Part shown: piece by piece, positions 46,358-54,828 of the stretch
Layout of the letters: each line of letters begins with the position of its first letter
Position numbering within the stretch: position 1 is the stretch's first letter
Source: Sphingomonas pseudosanguinis
GTDB lineage: Bacteria; Pseudomonadota; Alphaproteobacteria; Sphingomonadales; Sphingomonadaceae
Length of the DNA stretch: 64,000 bases
Assembly: GCF_014196255.1 (NCBI RefSeq)
Contig: NZ_JACIDH010000001.1
Span: 248,001 to 312,000, forward strand
Reading direction: 5' to 3'
Notes under the pieces: model-generated
The model's database searches: none
Told to the model about the DNA's origin: nothing
The model's input: only the letters and a program-made list of their open reading frames with translations
Made by a program: the position numbers and the translations under genes

Positions 46358-47751
46358 TGGCCGCGCTCGGCGGTCATGCGCGCGATCGTCGCGCCGTTCA
46401 GGATCAGCCGAGCAGCGGTGATCGCCAGCGCCAGGTGCATCAGGCCGGGGATGATCGTCGACAGCGCGCGGATACCGGCCAGCGACGTCGGCGTCTGGTT
46501 GCCCGCACCGGCCTTGTAGGAGACGATCACCAGCACCCCGCTGATCAGCACGCCGGCCAGCGCCCAGGCGAGCTTCACGAAGAACTGGTTGAAGGCGAAG
46601 CTCATGCCCGAGGATCGCATCCCCAGCTTCCATTCGCCATATTGGTCGGCCAGCTGGATCAGGGTGAAGTGGAGCGGCAGCGTACAGCCCAGCACGATGC
46701 AGCATAAGCCGACCAGCGCCAGCCACAGCATCGGATAATCGCCCGGCACGAAGAAGGCGGCGAAATGCCCGGCGACCAGGATCAGGTTCACCCAGACATA
46801 GACGGTCTTCACGTCGAAGCGCCGGGTGAAGAAGGGGACGATCACCGAGCCCAGAAAGCCGCCGGCGGTCGCGGTGCCGAAGAACAGCGCCTGATAGGTC
46901 GCATCGCCGCCCAGCACATAGGTTATGAAATAGAGCGCCGCGCCGCCCTTGGTGTTGAAGATGCCGATCAGCAGCAGCGTCATGATGAAGGTCAGCCGCA
47001 GCTGGTCGTTCTTCAGCGTGGTGGCGACCGCGACCTTCAGCGGCACCTCGGCGGAATCGGCGGCGACCACGCGCTCGCGCACGAACAGGAAGCAGATCAG
47101 GAACATCGCCACCGCCGCCAGGCTGAGGATCGCCACCCCGTCGCGATAGCCGCGCGCGATGTCTCCACCGCCCAGTTCGCGCACCATGATCGGCAGGCCG
47201 ACCGACACGCAAAAGGAGGCGATCGCGACCAGCGCGAACCGCACCGACTGGCACGCCACGCCCTCGCGTGCGCTGTCGGTCATGCGGGTGATCAGCGCGC
47301 AATAGGGCACGTTGTTGAGCGAATAGGAGAAGGCGAGCAGGAAATAGGTCACCGCCGCATAGGCGACCTTGCCGTTATAGCCGAGGTCCGGCGACTGGAA
47401 GGTCAGGAAACAGCTGAGCCCCACCGGAATCGCGGTCCACAGCAGATAGGGGCGGAACCGCCCCCAGCGGGTCGATGTGCGGTCCGCCATGATGCCGATC
47501 AGCGGATCGGAGATCGCGTCGAAGATGCGTAGCGACAGGAACAGGATGCCGACGATCCCCGGCGCCAGTCCGAAGACGTCGGTGTAATAGAAGGTCAGGA
47601 AATTGGCGATCAGCCCGGTGACGATCGTGCCCCCGGCATCGCCCAGGCCGTAGCAGACCTTTTCGAAGAAGGGGATGTGCGGGTCCGCCGTGCCGATCCG
47701 ATCCGTATCCCCCGCCCCCGGGGCCGCTGCGATAGCTGTCATGACATCCAC
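46354..47751 (-). CDS. GPH-family sugar:cation symporter
   Basis: A 465-residue membrane transporter of the glycoside-pentoside-hexuronide family (MelB/XynB type) with about 12 hydrophobic segments. Family motifs: EKVCYGLGDAGGTIV at the N-terminus, SDPLIGIMADRTSTRWGRFRPY, and YLLLxFSYSLNNVPY-type segment around residues 130-150. Probably brings in oligosaccharides or glycosides released by the glycosidases on either side. Start ATG 47751 just after the GH31 stop. Confidence 0.93.
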   Translation of the reverse strand: MDVMTAIAAAPGAGDTDRIGTADPHIPFFEKVCYGLGDAGGTIVTGLIANFLTFYYTDVFGLAPGIVGILFLSLRIFDAISDPLIGIMADRTSTRWGRFRPYLLWTAIPVGLSCFLTFQSPDLGYNGKVAYAAVTYFLLAFSYSLNNVPYCALITRMTDSAREGVACQSVRFALVAIASFCVSVGLPIMVRELGGGDIARGYRDGVAILSLAAVAMFLICFLFVRERVVAADSAEVPLKVAVATTLKNDQLRLTFIMTLLLIGIFNTKGGAALYFITYVLGGDATYQALFFGTATAGGFLGSVIVPFFTRRFDVKTVYVWVNLILVAGHFAAFFVPGDYPMLWLALVGLCCIVLGCTLPLHFTLIQLADQYGEWKLGMRSSGMSFAFNQFFVKLAWALAGVLISGVLVIVSYKAGAGNQTPTSLAGIRALSTIIPGLMHLALAITAARLILNGATIARMTAERGQ

Positions 47752-47760
47752 CCCCCCTTG

Positions 47761-49812
47761 TCAGTCGATCCGGTCGAACGCCGCTTCGACCGCGGCCCCG
47801 GCGCGGACGAACACCGGCAGGCGGTCGAGCGGTGCGTCGCACCAGATCTGGCATCCCCCCGCGACCGCCTCGCCCGTCCAGGCATCACGCCATTGCCCGG
47901 CGGGCAGATAGACGTCGCGCTCCGACTGGCCGGCGGTCGTCACCGGCGCGACCAGCAGGTCGGGGCCGAACATATACTGGTCGTCCAGCCGCCAGCATTC
48001 CGGATCGTCGGGATGATCGTAGAACATCGGCCGCATCAGCGGATCGCCCGTCTCATGCGCCGCGCGCATCAGGCCCGCGACATAGGGGCGCAGCCGTTCG
48101 CGCAGCGCGGCGTACCGGCGCAGCATGTCGAACACCGGCGCGCCAAAGCTCCACAGCTCGTTGCCGGCCCCCGTATCGCATTGCGCGACGCCGTCGCGGA
48201 ACGGCTCGGCCGGCGGGGTGATCGGATCGCGGTGGCCGTGCATGCGCAGCACGGGGGTGAAGACCGCCCATTGGAACCAGCGGATCATCAGTTCGTGAAA
48301 GCCGGGGTCCTCGACATGGCCGCCATGGAAGCCGCCAATGTCGGTCGTCCACCACGGGATGCCCGCCATTCCCATGTTCAACCCGGCGCTCAGCTGGTTG
48401 CGCATCGCCTCGAACGAGGAATGGATGTCGCCCGACCAGACGAGCGCGCCGTAACGCTGGCTGCCCGCCCAGGCGCAGCGGATCAGGCTGACGATCTCGC
48501 TTTCCCCCTCGGCGCGCAGCCCGTCGTAAAAGGCCTGCGCATAGTGCAGCGGATAGGCGTTGCCGATCTCCAGCACCGGGCCGGCATGATAGCGATAATT
48601 GTCGAAGTCATAGGCGCTATATTCCGGCTCGGCCTCGTCCAGCCAGAACATCGCCACGCCCTGGTCGCGGTAATTGCGCTTTGCCGTGTCCCACAGGAAT
48701 GCGCGTGCACCGGGATGGGTGGTGTCGATGAAGCGCGTATTGCCCAGAAATTCCTGCTGCACATCCAGCCCGCGATTGGCGCGGACCAGATAGCCCTTCT
48801 CGGCCATGGTCGCGTAATTCTCCGATCGCGGATCGACCGTGGGCCAGACCGAGACGAGCAGTTCGGTGCCCATCGCCTTCAACTCGGCGGTCATCGCCGC
48901 CGGATCGGGCCATTCGCGCGGGTCGAACCGCCAGTCGCCCTGGACCGGCCAGTGGAAGAAGTCGGCGACGATCACCGCCAGCGGGATGCCCCGCGCATGA
49001 TAGTCGCGCGCCACCGCCAGCAGCTCGTCTTGCGTGCGATAGCGCAGCTTGCTCTGCCACAGGCCCAGCGCATAGTCGGGCATCATCGGCACGGTGCCGG
49101 TCACCGCCGCATAGTTGCGCACGATCCCGGCGGGCGTGTCGGCGGCGGTGATCCAGTAATCGATCTCGCGCGCGGCCTGCGCGGTCCAGGTCGTGCCGTT
49201 GGCGGCGAAATGCGCCTCGCCCACTGCCGGCATGTTCCACAGGAAGCCATAGCCCTCGCTCGACACGACGAAGGGGACGCTCGCCTGCGAATTGCGCTGC
49301 GCCAGTTCGAGCGTGCAGCCGGCGAGATCGAGATTGGGCTGTTGATACTGGCCCATGCCATAAAGGCGCTCGCCCGGCTTCGCCTCGAACCGGACGGCGA
49401 TGCGCGCGGCGCCGCCGGGCAGCGGCTTGAACTCGCGCCCCGACAGGCCGAGGGCGCTGATCATCCGCACGTCCTTGGTGCCGACCGTCCAGAATTTGGA
49501 CGTCGTATCGCGCTGCCGCCACTTCTCTTCCAGCAGCAGCGTGCCGTCCGCATTCAGGAAGCGGACCCGGCCCTGAAGGTCGATCTCGGCGGTGATCCGG
49601 CCGTTGGTGATGCGCGCGGTCGCGCCGTCGCGGGTGACGATCGGTGCCGCGCCATCCGTGCCGTCGTCGAGCAGCGCGCCCGGCCGGGCCGGCTCGGGCG
49701 CGAAAGGCGAGGCACGCAGGCGCAGGCCGTCGCGGCCATGCGCCGCGATCCGCAGCCACGCCCCGTCATAGGCCCAGGCGATAGCGCGATCCTCAAGCGC
49801 GAGCGTGTCCAA
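47761..49812 (-). CDS. GH31 family glycosidase (alpha-xylosidase or alpha-glucosidase like)
   Basis: A 683-residue GH31 enzyme without signal peptide. N-terminal beta-sandwich, then a barrel with catalytic nucleophile Asp in MFWLDEAEPEY and acid/base Asp in LVWSGDIHSS, plus RMHGHRDP and the C-terminal beta domains (MFGPDLLVAPV). GH31 members cut alpha-linked glucose, xylose or galactose; the surroundings favour alpha-xylosidase or a related plant-glycan use. TTG 49812 is chosen: GGGGAGGAC lies seven bases before it; the ATG at 49863 has no site and lies inside the promoter. First gene of the glycosidase-transporter-GH operon. Confidence 0.92.
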   Translation of the reverse strand: MDTLALEDRAIAWAYDGAWLRIAAHGRDGLRLRASPFAPEPARPGALLDDGTDGAAPIVTRDGATARITNGRITAEIDLQGRVRFLNADGTLLLEEKWRQRDTTSKFWTVGTKDVRMISALGLSGREFKPLPGGAARIAVRFEAKPGERLYGMGQYQQPNLDLAGCTLELAQRNSQASVPFVVSSEGYGFLWNMPAVGEAHFAANGTTWTAQAAREIDYWITAADTPAGIVRNYAAVTGTVPMMPDYALGLWQSKLRYRTQDELLAVARDYHARGIPLAVIVADFFHWPVQGDWRFDPREWPDPAAMTAELKAMGTELLVSVWPTVDPRSENYATMAEKGYLVRANRGLDVQQEFLGNTRFIDTTHPGARAFLWDTAKRNYRDQGVAMFWLDEAEPEYSAYDFDNYRYHAGPVLEIGNAYPLHYAQAFYDGLRAEGESEIVSLIRCAWAGSQRYGALVWSGDIHSSFEAMRNQLSAGLNMGMAGIPWWTTDIGGFHGGHVEDPGFHELMIRWFQWAVFTPVLRMHGHRDPITPPAEPFRDGVAQCDTGAGNELWSFGAPVFDMLRRYAALRERLRPYVAGLMRAAHETGDPLMRPMFYDHPDDPECWRLDDQYMFGPDLLVAPVTTAGQSERDVYLPAGQWRDAWTGEAVAGGCQIWCDAPLDRLPVFVRAGAAVEAAFDRID

Positions 49813-49847
49813 GCGGCCAGTCCTCCCCGGGCCGCTCTTTGGCGGCC

Positions 49848-49859
49848 GTAAACGTTTCC
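49848..49859. promoter_or_regulatory. Candidate LacI-family operator
   Basis: GTAAACGTTTCC, with the perfect 8-base core AAACGTTT (49850-49857), matches the central C-G palindromes bound by LacI-family repressors. It lies between the divergent GH31 and lacI-type genes, about 36 bases before the GH31 TTG start. Confidence 0.65.
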
Positions 49860-49935
49860 GCATTTGTCATGCAATTGGACTGATCTGTCAACAGTCCCTC
49901 TTGTGCGAACCAAAATGTATCGCGATCACGGAGAC

Positions 49936-50997
49936 ATGGACATCCGTACCCTCGCCCGGCATCTGGGTCTCTCGATCGGCACCGTGTCGCGTGCGCTGAA
50001 CGACCGCAAGGACGTCAGCCCCGAGACGCGCAAACGCGTGATCGCGGCGGCGGCGACGCATGGCTATATCCCCAACCAGTCGGGGCGGACGCTGCGCAGC
50101 GGGCGGACGGGGACGATCGGCTTCATGCTGACCCTCGAGCATGACAGCGCGATACATGGCGACCCCTTCTTCATGGCACTGTTGGAGGGACTGCAGAACG
50201 GGTTGAGCGAGCATGACCTCGACCTCGTCGTCCTGCTGGCGCGAAAGGGCGAGGATGGGCTGACGTTCCTGCGACGCCATGTCGCGCGCGGCACCGTCGA
50301 TGGCTGGGTGCTGTCGGGCACGCATCAGGCCGATCCGCGCATCGACTTCCTGCTCGATCGCGCCATCCCGTTCGTCGCGCTGGGGCGGACGGCGACGGCG
50401 CGCGATTATGCCTGGATCGATCTGGACTTCGAAGGGGTGGTGACCCAGGCCATGGCGCTGCTCACCGATGCCGGGCACTACCGGATCGGTCTGGTCGCGC
50501 CGCCGGTGACGATCAACAACAGCCATATCGTCGTCGAACGCTACCGTACCGCGCTGTCGCGTGCGGGCCTGCCCTTCGACCCCATGCTGGTCCATCATGG
50601 CGAGACGGACGAGAACGATGGCGAGGCGACCGCGCGCGAGCTGATGACGCTGTCCGACCGGCCGACCGCGTTGCTGCTGATGGGCGAGACCGCGCCGGTG
50701 GGGGCGTATCGCGCGCTGCGCGGCATGGGGCTGGAGCCGGGGCGCGATGTCGCGGTGATCGGCCTGCGCGACAATCCGGCCTGCCGTGCGCTGTCGCCCG
50801 ACCTGACCTGCTTCACACTGAATCTCGACGAACTGGGCCTCGCGTTGGCGCAGGCGGTGGTCAGCCTGCTCCCCGGCCATCGGCGGCCGACGGAGCCGCT
50901 GGTCCAATCGCTATGGGTCATGGACCTGCGGCTGGGGCAGAGCCATGCGGTCGTGGCGGGGGCACCGTTGGACCGGGGGCTTACCGCAGCGGAGTGA
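49936..50997 (+). CDS. LacI-family transcriptional regulator
   Basis: A 353-residue repressor with the N-terminal helix-turn-helix and hinge (MDIRTLARHLGLSIGTVSRA, then VSPETRKRVIAAAATHGYIP) and a periplasmic-binding-protein-like sensor domain (GTIGFMLTLEHD, GYRIGLV-type strand near residue 180, TALLLMGETAPVGAYRAL). ATG 49936 with ACGGAGA upstream is chosen; an ATG at 49918 would add six residues. Divergent from the GH31 operon and upstream of GH127, so it probably controls both in response to a released sugar. Confidence 0.92.
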   Translation: MDIRTLARHLGLSIGTVSRALNDRKDVSPETRKRVIAAAATHGYIPNQSGRTLRSGRTGTIGFMLTLEHDSAIHGDPFFMALLEGLQNGLSEHDLDLVVLLARKGEDGLTFLRRHVARGTVDGWVLSGTHQADPRIDFLLDRAIPFVALGRTATARDYAWIDLDFEGVVTQAMALLTDAGHYRIGLVAPPVTINNSHIVVERYRTALSRAGLPFDPMLVHHGETDENDGEATARELMTLSDRPTALLLMGETAPVGAYRALRGMGLEPGRDVAVIGLRDNPACRALSPDLTCFTLNLDELGLALAQAVVSLLPGHRRPTEPLVQSLWVMDLRLGQSHAVVAGAPLDRGLTAAE

Positions 50998-51207
50998 CCG
51001 AACAGTCAGACAAATCACGAGTTGGTGCGGTACGGGCCTGATGAGCCAGTCCGCCGGACGATTGATCCAGACGGCGTCGGCTTCTTAAAAATACAGTTAA
51101 AGACAACGAGGTAGCGCGACATGCGCGCGCCGGATCACGAAAGCGGTTGCTGATCGGGGTGCGAAGTCGCTACGCAAGGGCAAAAGATAAATAGTCGGAG
51201 AAGATCG
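50998..51207 (+). promoter_or_regulatory. Gap upstream of the GH127 gene
   Basis: About 210 bases with no gene. An AT-richer patch (TTAAAAATACAGTTAAAG near 51086-51103) may hold the promoter. A purine-rich CGGAGAAG sits before the GTG at 51208. No copy of the AAACGTTT core is seen here. Confidence 0.35.
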
Positions 51208-53151
51208 GTGCGCTCTTGCTGCCCTGCCTCGCTGTCGCGTCGCGACGTCCTTGCCACCGCCAGCGTGGGGGCCATGGCGACGGGCCTTGGCGGCGCGATG
51301 CCGGCCAGCGCCTGGGCGACCCCGCGAGCGGCCACGCAGCCGCCCGCCACCGTTGTCCAGCCCTTCGACATGGCCGATGTGACGCTGGGCGACAGCCCCT
51401 TCCTCCACGCGCAGAAGATGACCGAGGCGTATCTGATGCGCCTGCAGCCCGACCGGCTGCTCGCTAATTTCCGCACCAATGCCGGGCTGAAGCCCAAGGC
51501 GCCCGTCTATGGCGGTTGGGAATCGGAGGCGCAATGGGCGGACATCAACTGCCATGGCCATACGCTGGGCCATTATCTGTCCGCCTGCGCGCTCGCGTAC
51601 CGCGCGACGAAGGACAAGCGCTATCGCCAGCGCATCGACTATATCGCGAACGAATTGGCGGCGTGCCAGAAGGCATCGGGCAGCGGCCTGATCTGTGCCT
51701 TCCCCAAGGGGCCGGCGCTGGTCGCGGCGCATCTGCGCGGCGAGCCGATCACCGGCGTGCCCTGGTACACGCTGCACAAGGTCTATGCGGGCCTTCGCGA
51801 TGCGGCGCTGCTGGCGGACAGCGAGCCGTCGCGCGCGGTGCTGATCCGGCTGGCCGATTGGGGCGTCGTCGCCACCCGGCCGCTGTCGGACGACCAGTTC
51901 GAAAAGATGCTGGAAACCGAATATGGCGGCATGAACGAGATCTATGCCGATCTGTATTTCATGACCGGCAATGCCGACTATCGCCGGCTCGCCGAGCGCT
52001 TCTCGCAAAAGGCGGTGATGAACCCGCTGGTACAGGGGCGCGACTATCTCGACGGCATGCACGCCAATACGCAGATTCCGAAGATCATCGGCTTCCAGCG
52101 GGTGTTCGAGGCGAATGGCGACGCCAAATATCACGACGCCGCCGCCTTTTTCTGGCGGACGGTCGCGCATACCCGCGCCTTCGCGACCGGCGGCCACGGC
52201 GACAACGAGCATTTCTTCGCAATGGCCGATTTCGACAAGCACGTCTTCTCTGCCAAGGGATCGGAAACCTGCTGCCAGCACAATATGCTGAAGCTGACCC
52301 GCGCGCTGTTCCTGCGCGATCCGCGCGCCGAATATGCCGATTACTATGAGCGGACGCTCTATAACGGCATCCTCGCGTCGCAGGACCCGGATTCGGGCAT
52401 GGCGACCTATTTCCAGGGCGCACGGCCCGGCTACATGAAGCTCTATCATACCCCCGAGGACAGCTTCTGGTGCTGCACCGGCACGGGGATGGAAAATCAT
52501 GTGAAGTATCGCGACTCGATCTACTTCCATGATGATCGCGCGCTCTATGTGAACCTGTTCATCCCCTCGACCGTGACCTGGGCCGACAAGGGTGCGGTGC
52601 TGACCCAGGCGACCAGCTTTCCGGAGGCGGCGAACACCCGGTTCCGCTGGCAGTTGCGCCAGCCGACCGAACTGACGCTGAAGCTGCGCCATCCAAAGTG
52701 GAGCCCGACCGCGACCCTGCTGGTCAACGGTGCGGAAGTGTCGCGCTCGGACAATCCCGGCAGCTATGCCGAACTGACCCGGACCTGGAAGACCGGCGAC
52801 ACGGTGGAGCTGCGCCTGGTCATGCAGCCCGCCGCCGAAAGCGCGCCCGCCGCGCCGGAGATCGTCGCCTTCACCTATGGCCCGCTCGTGCTGGCGGGCG
52901 CGCTGGGCCGCGAGGGGCTGGCGCCGGGGGCGGACATCATCGTCAGCGAGCGCAAATACGGCGAGTATAACGACACGCCGTTCCAGGCGCCGACGCTGTC
53001 GGGTGAGCCGGATGCGCTGGCGTCTAAGATCCGCGCGACGGGCAAGCCGCTGGAGTTCACCATCCCGGCGGCGGACGGCCAGCCGGTGCGACTGGTCCCA
53101 TACCACCGCATCGCGCATGAGCGTTATGCGACGTATTGGAAGCTGGCCTGA
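51208..53151 (+). CDS. Exported GH127 beta-L-arabinofuranosidase-like protein
   Basis: A 647-residue GH127 (DUF1680) protein with a twin-arginine signal (LSRRDVLATASVGAMATG), so it is folded before export. The zinc-site motif of GH127 is visible: SETCCQHNML (Glu and Cys) and FWCCTGTGMENHVKY (Cys-Cys, one the nucleophile). GHTLGHYLSACAL and GGHGDNEHFF are also typical. GH127 enzymes release L-arabinofuranose from arabinosylated plant proteins or arabinans. GTG 51208. Downstream of the LacI gene, same strand. Confidence 0.93.
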   Translation: MRSCCPASLSRRDVLATASVGAMATGLGGAMPASAWATPRAATQPPATVVQPFDMADVTLGDSPFLHAQKMTEAYLMRLQPDRLLANFRTNAGLKPKAPVYGGWESEAQWADINCHGHTLGHYLSACALAYRATKDKRYRQRIDYIANELAACQKASGSGLICAFPKGPALVAAHLRGEPITGVPWYTLHKVYAGLRDAALLADSEPSRAVLIRLADWGVVATRPLSDDQFEKMLETEYGGMNEIYADLYFMTGNADYRRLAERFSQKAVMNPLVQGRDYLDGMHANTQIPKIIGFQRVFEANGDAKYHDAAAFFWRTVAHTRAFATGGHGDNEHFFAMADFDKHVFSAKGSETCCQHNMLKLTRALFLRDPRAEYADYYERTLYNGILASQDPDSGMATYFQGARPGYMKLYHTPEDSFWCCTGTGMENHVKYRDSIYFHDDRALYVNLFIPSTVTWADKGAVLTQATSFPEAANTRFRWQLRQPTELTLKLRHPKWSPTATLLVNGAEVSRSDNPGSYAELTRTWKTGDTVELRLVMQPAAESAPAAPEIVAFTYGPLVLAGALGREGLAPGADIIVSERKYGEYNDTPFQAPTLSGEPDALASKIRATGKPLEFTIPAADGQPVRLVPYHRIAHERYATYWKLA

Positions 53152-53164
53152 ATCTAAACTCAAC

Positions 53165-53559
53165 GACCCTGGCGAAGGCCGGGGTCCAGTTGCCACGTCG
53201 TCGAGACCGACGGCACAATAAGATTTGTTCGCACGGAGGCGCGGAGGACGCAGAGAGGGCGTCCGATCGGCTGCGGCACGGCGTCATCAACACATGGCGG
53301 AGAGAGGCATAGAGCGGGATGACATGAGATGAAATCGTCATTGCGAGCGTAGCGAAGCAATCCAGTGTCCGGGCAATATGCTCTGGATTGCTTCGCCACG
53401 CTCGCAATGACGTTGTGGGTCACATCGGCGTCGTCGCGTTCCAGAGCCGTCACGGACGATACATCTCCGCGTCCTCCGCGCCTCCGCGCGAACAAACTCT
53501 CTTTCGACGCATCAGCGCTCCGCCGACCGCTGACAACTGGGCCCCGGCCTCCGCCGGGG
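53165..53559. repeat. Three nested inverted-repeat families
   Basis: Outer pair: GGCCGGGGTCCAGTTG type at 53165-53192 and its complement at 53534-53559. Middle pair: GGAGGCGCGGAGGACGCAGA type at 53225-53255 and 53465-53494. Inner pair: CATTGCGAGCGTAGCGAAGC type at 53336-53365 and 53383-53412. The three palindromes are stacked around one centre near 53370. The 435-base gap between GH127 and tRNA-Val holds no credible gene. Confidence 0.8.
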
Positions 53560-53586
53560 AGGTGTTCTTGAGTGAATGTCGGAAAA

Positions 53587-53662
53587 TGGTGGGCGATGAC
53601 GGGCTCGAACCGCCGACATTCTCGGTGTAAACGAGACGCTCTACCAACTGAGCTAATCGCCC
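53587..53662 (-). tRNA. tRNA-Val (UAC)
   Basis: A 76-base cloverleaf on the minus strand: acceptor GGGCGAT/ATCGCCC, D-arm GCTC...GAGC, anticodon stem TCTCG/CGAGA with loop TTTACAC (anticodon TAC), T-arm GGCGG TTCGAGC CCGTC, and encoded CCA at 53587-53589. Its 5' end faces the prophage; its 3' end faces GH127. Confidence 0.96.
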
Positions 53663-53906
53663 CCTCTCGGGAAACCCACCTATTACCGCCCTTTTCAGAG
53701 GTGGCAAGCGGGCATTTCGCGGAACGAAAGGGAACCGAGCGGAACCCTGCGGAACCGAAAGTCCCGAACTATTCCCGAACCAATTTGCGGGCCGATCAAG
53801 GGCCGGCCGTCGCGCATGCGCCCAGGCTGGATAGCCGAGCGTGCTGAGCCGTCATGCAGGCTTGATTGTGCTGTAGGGGAGGGAGCGCCCCACACATTTG
53901 GGAGGG
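53663..53906. other. Non-coding stretch between tRNA-Val and the CCATAA block
   Basis: About 245 bases in which GCGGAAC is repeated three times (53716-53760), followed by an undistinguished GC-rich part. A minus-strand open frame of 79 codons here has no ribosome site or recognisable product, so no gene is called. The boundary between host and accessory DNA is somewhere in this stretch. Confidence 0.5.
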
Positions 53907-54171
53907 GTCGGGAAAACCATAACCTCCATAACATGCCAGCAATTTCAATGGCTTACACCATAACAAAAACTATAATATTACCATAACCTGATTATGATCT
54001 TTTGGCCTGACCAATGCCTTTGAAAAATCCGTGTGAAATCAATGGGATTATGGTTTTGGGGTCAGAAGGTTATGAAAGATTATGGTCGAACCATAATCCC
54101 AGAAACGGCAGTTTTCAGCCGTTCCTGACCCCGAATTCGGGGGTAGTTATGGAGATTATGGTTTTCCCGAC
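53907..54171. repeat. CCATAA motif cluster bounded by 26-bp inverted repeats
   Basis: The ends (53907-53932 and 54146-54171) are inverted copies, starting GTCGGGAAAACCATAA, with 25 of 26 bases matching. Between them the motif CCATAA or TTATGG, or one-base variants, occurs about ten times on both strands. Inside are also GGGGTCAG ... CTGACCCC (54057, 54125) and an AACGGC/GCCGTT hairpin near 54106. The block is AT-richer than the chromosome. It looks like an iteron or multi-operator region. Confidence 0.7.
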
Positions 54172-54261
54172 ACCGCCCCCCCCTTGTGGAATGAGAGCTG
54201 GGATAGCGCTATTGATCTTCGAGCTGGCAGTGCCAGATTATGCGTCTTCAAGGAGGACGAT

Positions 54262-54561
54262 ATGAAGATCAACGGCAAGCCAGCAGTCACCGGTTCGTTC
54301 GTATTGAGAGAAGGGCAAGAGACGCCGACTATCGATACAGCAATCGGCCCCGTCTCGCTGGAGTTCATCACGGATGCCGGCGATATGAGGGTCAGCATGT
54401 CGGGTTCAACGATACAGGTTTTCAACTTTAACGAGCAGCTGAATGCATCTTGGACAGGGTCATTCACTCCTGCTGGGTCATCAAAGACACTGAAATCCGC
54501 GCTGGCCACATCCGTCACTGGCGGCATTCGCGTCGTCACATATTCGTTTTACGAAGTTTGA
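54262..54561 (+). CDS. Small protein of unknown function (accessory region)
   Basis: A 99-residue protein beginning MKINGKPAVTGSFVL at ATG 54262, with the strong site AAGGAGG seven bases upstream. It is rich in Thr, Ser and Val and appears beta-stranded (GSFVLREGQ, SLEFITDAGD, MRVSMSGSTIQVFN). No signal peptide, no membrane segment. Codon use and GC are lower than in the chromosomal genes. A perfect terminator follows. Not recognised; a phage or cargo gene is likely. Confidence 0.7.
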   Translation: MKINGKPAVTGSFVLREGQETPTIDTAIGPVSLEFITDAGDMRVSMSGSTIQVFNFNEQLNASWTGSFTPAGSSKTLKSALATSVTGGIRVVTYSFYEV

Positions 54562-54573
54562 GCCGATCGGGTT

Positions 54574-54594
54574 GGGGCAGGTGCTACCTGCCCC
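54574..54594 (+). terminator. Terminator-like hairpin after the 99-residue gene
   Basis: Perfect 9-bp stem GGGGCAGGT / ACCTGCCCC with loop GCT, 12 bases after the stop. The following bases are not a T-run, so rho-independent ending is likely but not ideal. Confidence 0.65.
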
Positions 54595-54828
54595 CAAGAT
54601 TTACTTCGCCAACTGCACCTAAGTGCACCCAGCCGCACCTAGGCTTAATGGCTACGAGGCCCAGGTCCTGGGCCGGTTCCGACCAGTATGCTCACTGCAC
54701 CTTTTCGGACATAGAAAGAACGCGGGCGAGGCGGGGGGAAAAGCGCGCAATTTGGGGTGGCAAGTTTTCGACGAAATTTTCATGTAATAAAGTTACAAGA
54801 AATAAAATTACAAAATTTTTGACATAAA
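54595..54828. other. Gap with phased GCACC motifs, a 17-bp dyad and an AT-rich promoter
   Basis: Three GCACC motifs start exactly ten bases apart (54615, 54625, 54635). A perfect palindrome GGCCCAGG-T-CCTGGGCC lies at 54658-54674. From about 54765 the DNA becomes very AT-rich; TTGACA (54819) and TAATAT (54843), 18 bases apart, make a strong-looking promoter pointing right, into the 3' end of a minus-strand gene. No protein gene is seen. Confidence 0.5.

Noticed and set aside
43748..47302. Single open frame of 1184 codons covering the glycosidase and much of the transporter gene
   Set aside because: The upstream part is an antiparallel-free shadow of the transporter in another frame; the signal peptide and ATGA overlap place the true start at 46357 or 46330.
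53587..53662. tRNA-Val as the prophage attachment site
   Set aside because: Phages normally join the 3' end of a tRNA gene; here the 3' end faces away from the prophage and no repeat of it was seen to the right. It cannot be excluded without the other prophage end.
53695..53934. 79-codon minus-strand frame beside tRNA-Val
   Set aside because: No ribosome site, low-complexity Arg/Ser/Pro content, no recognisable domain, and it runs into the CCATAA block.
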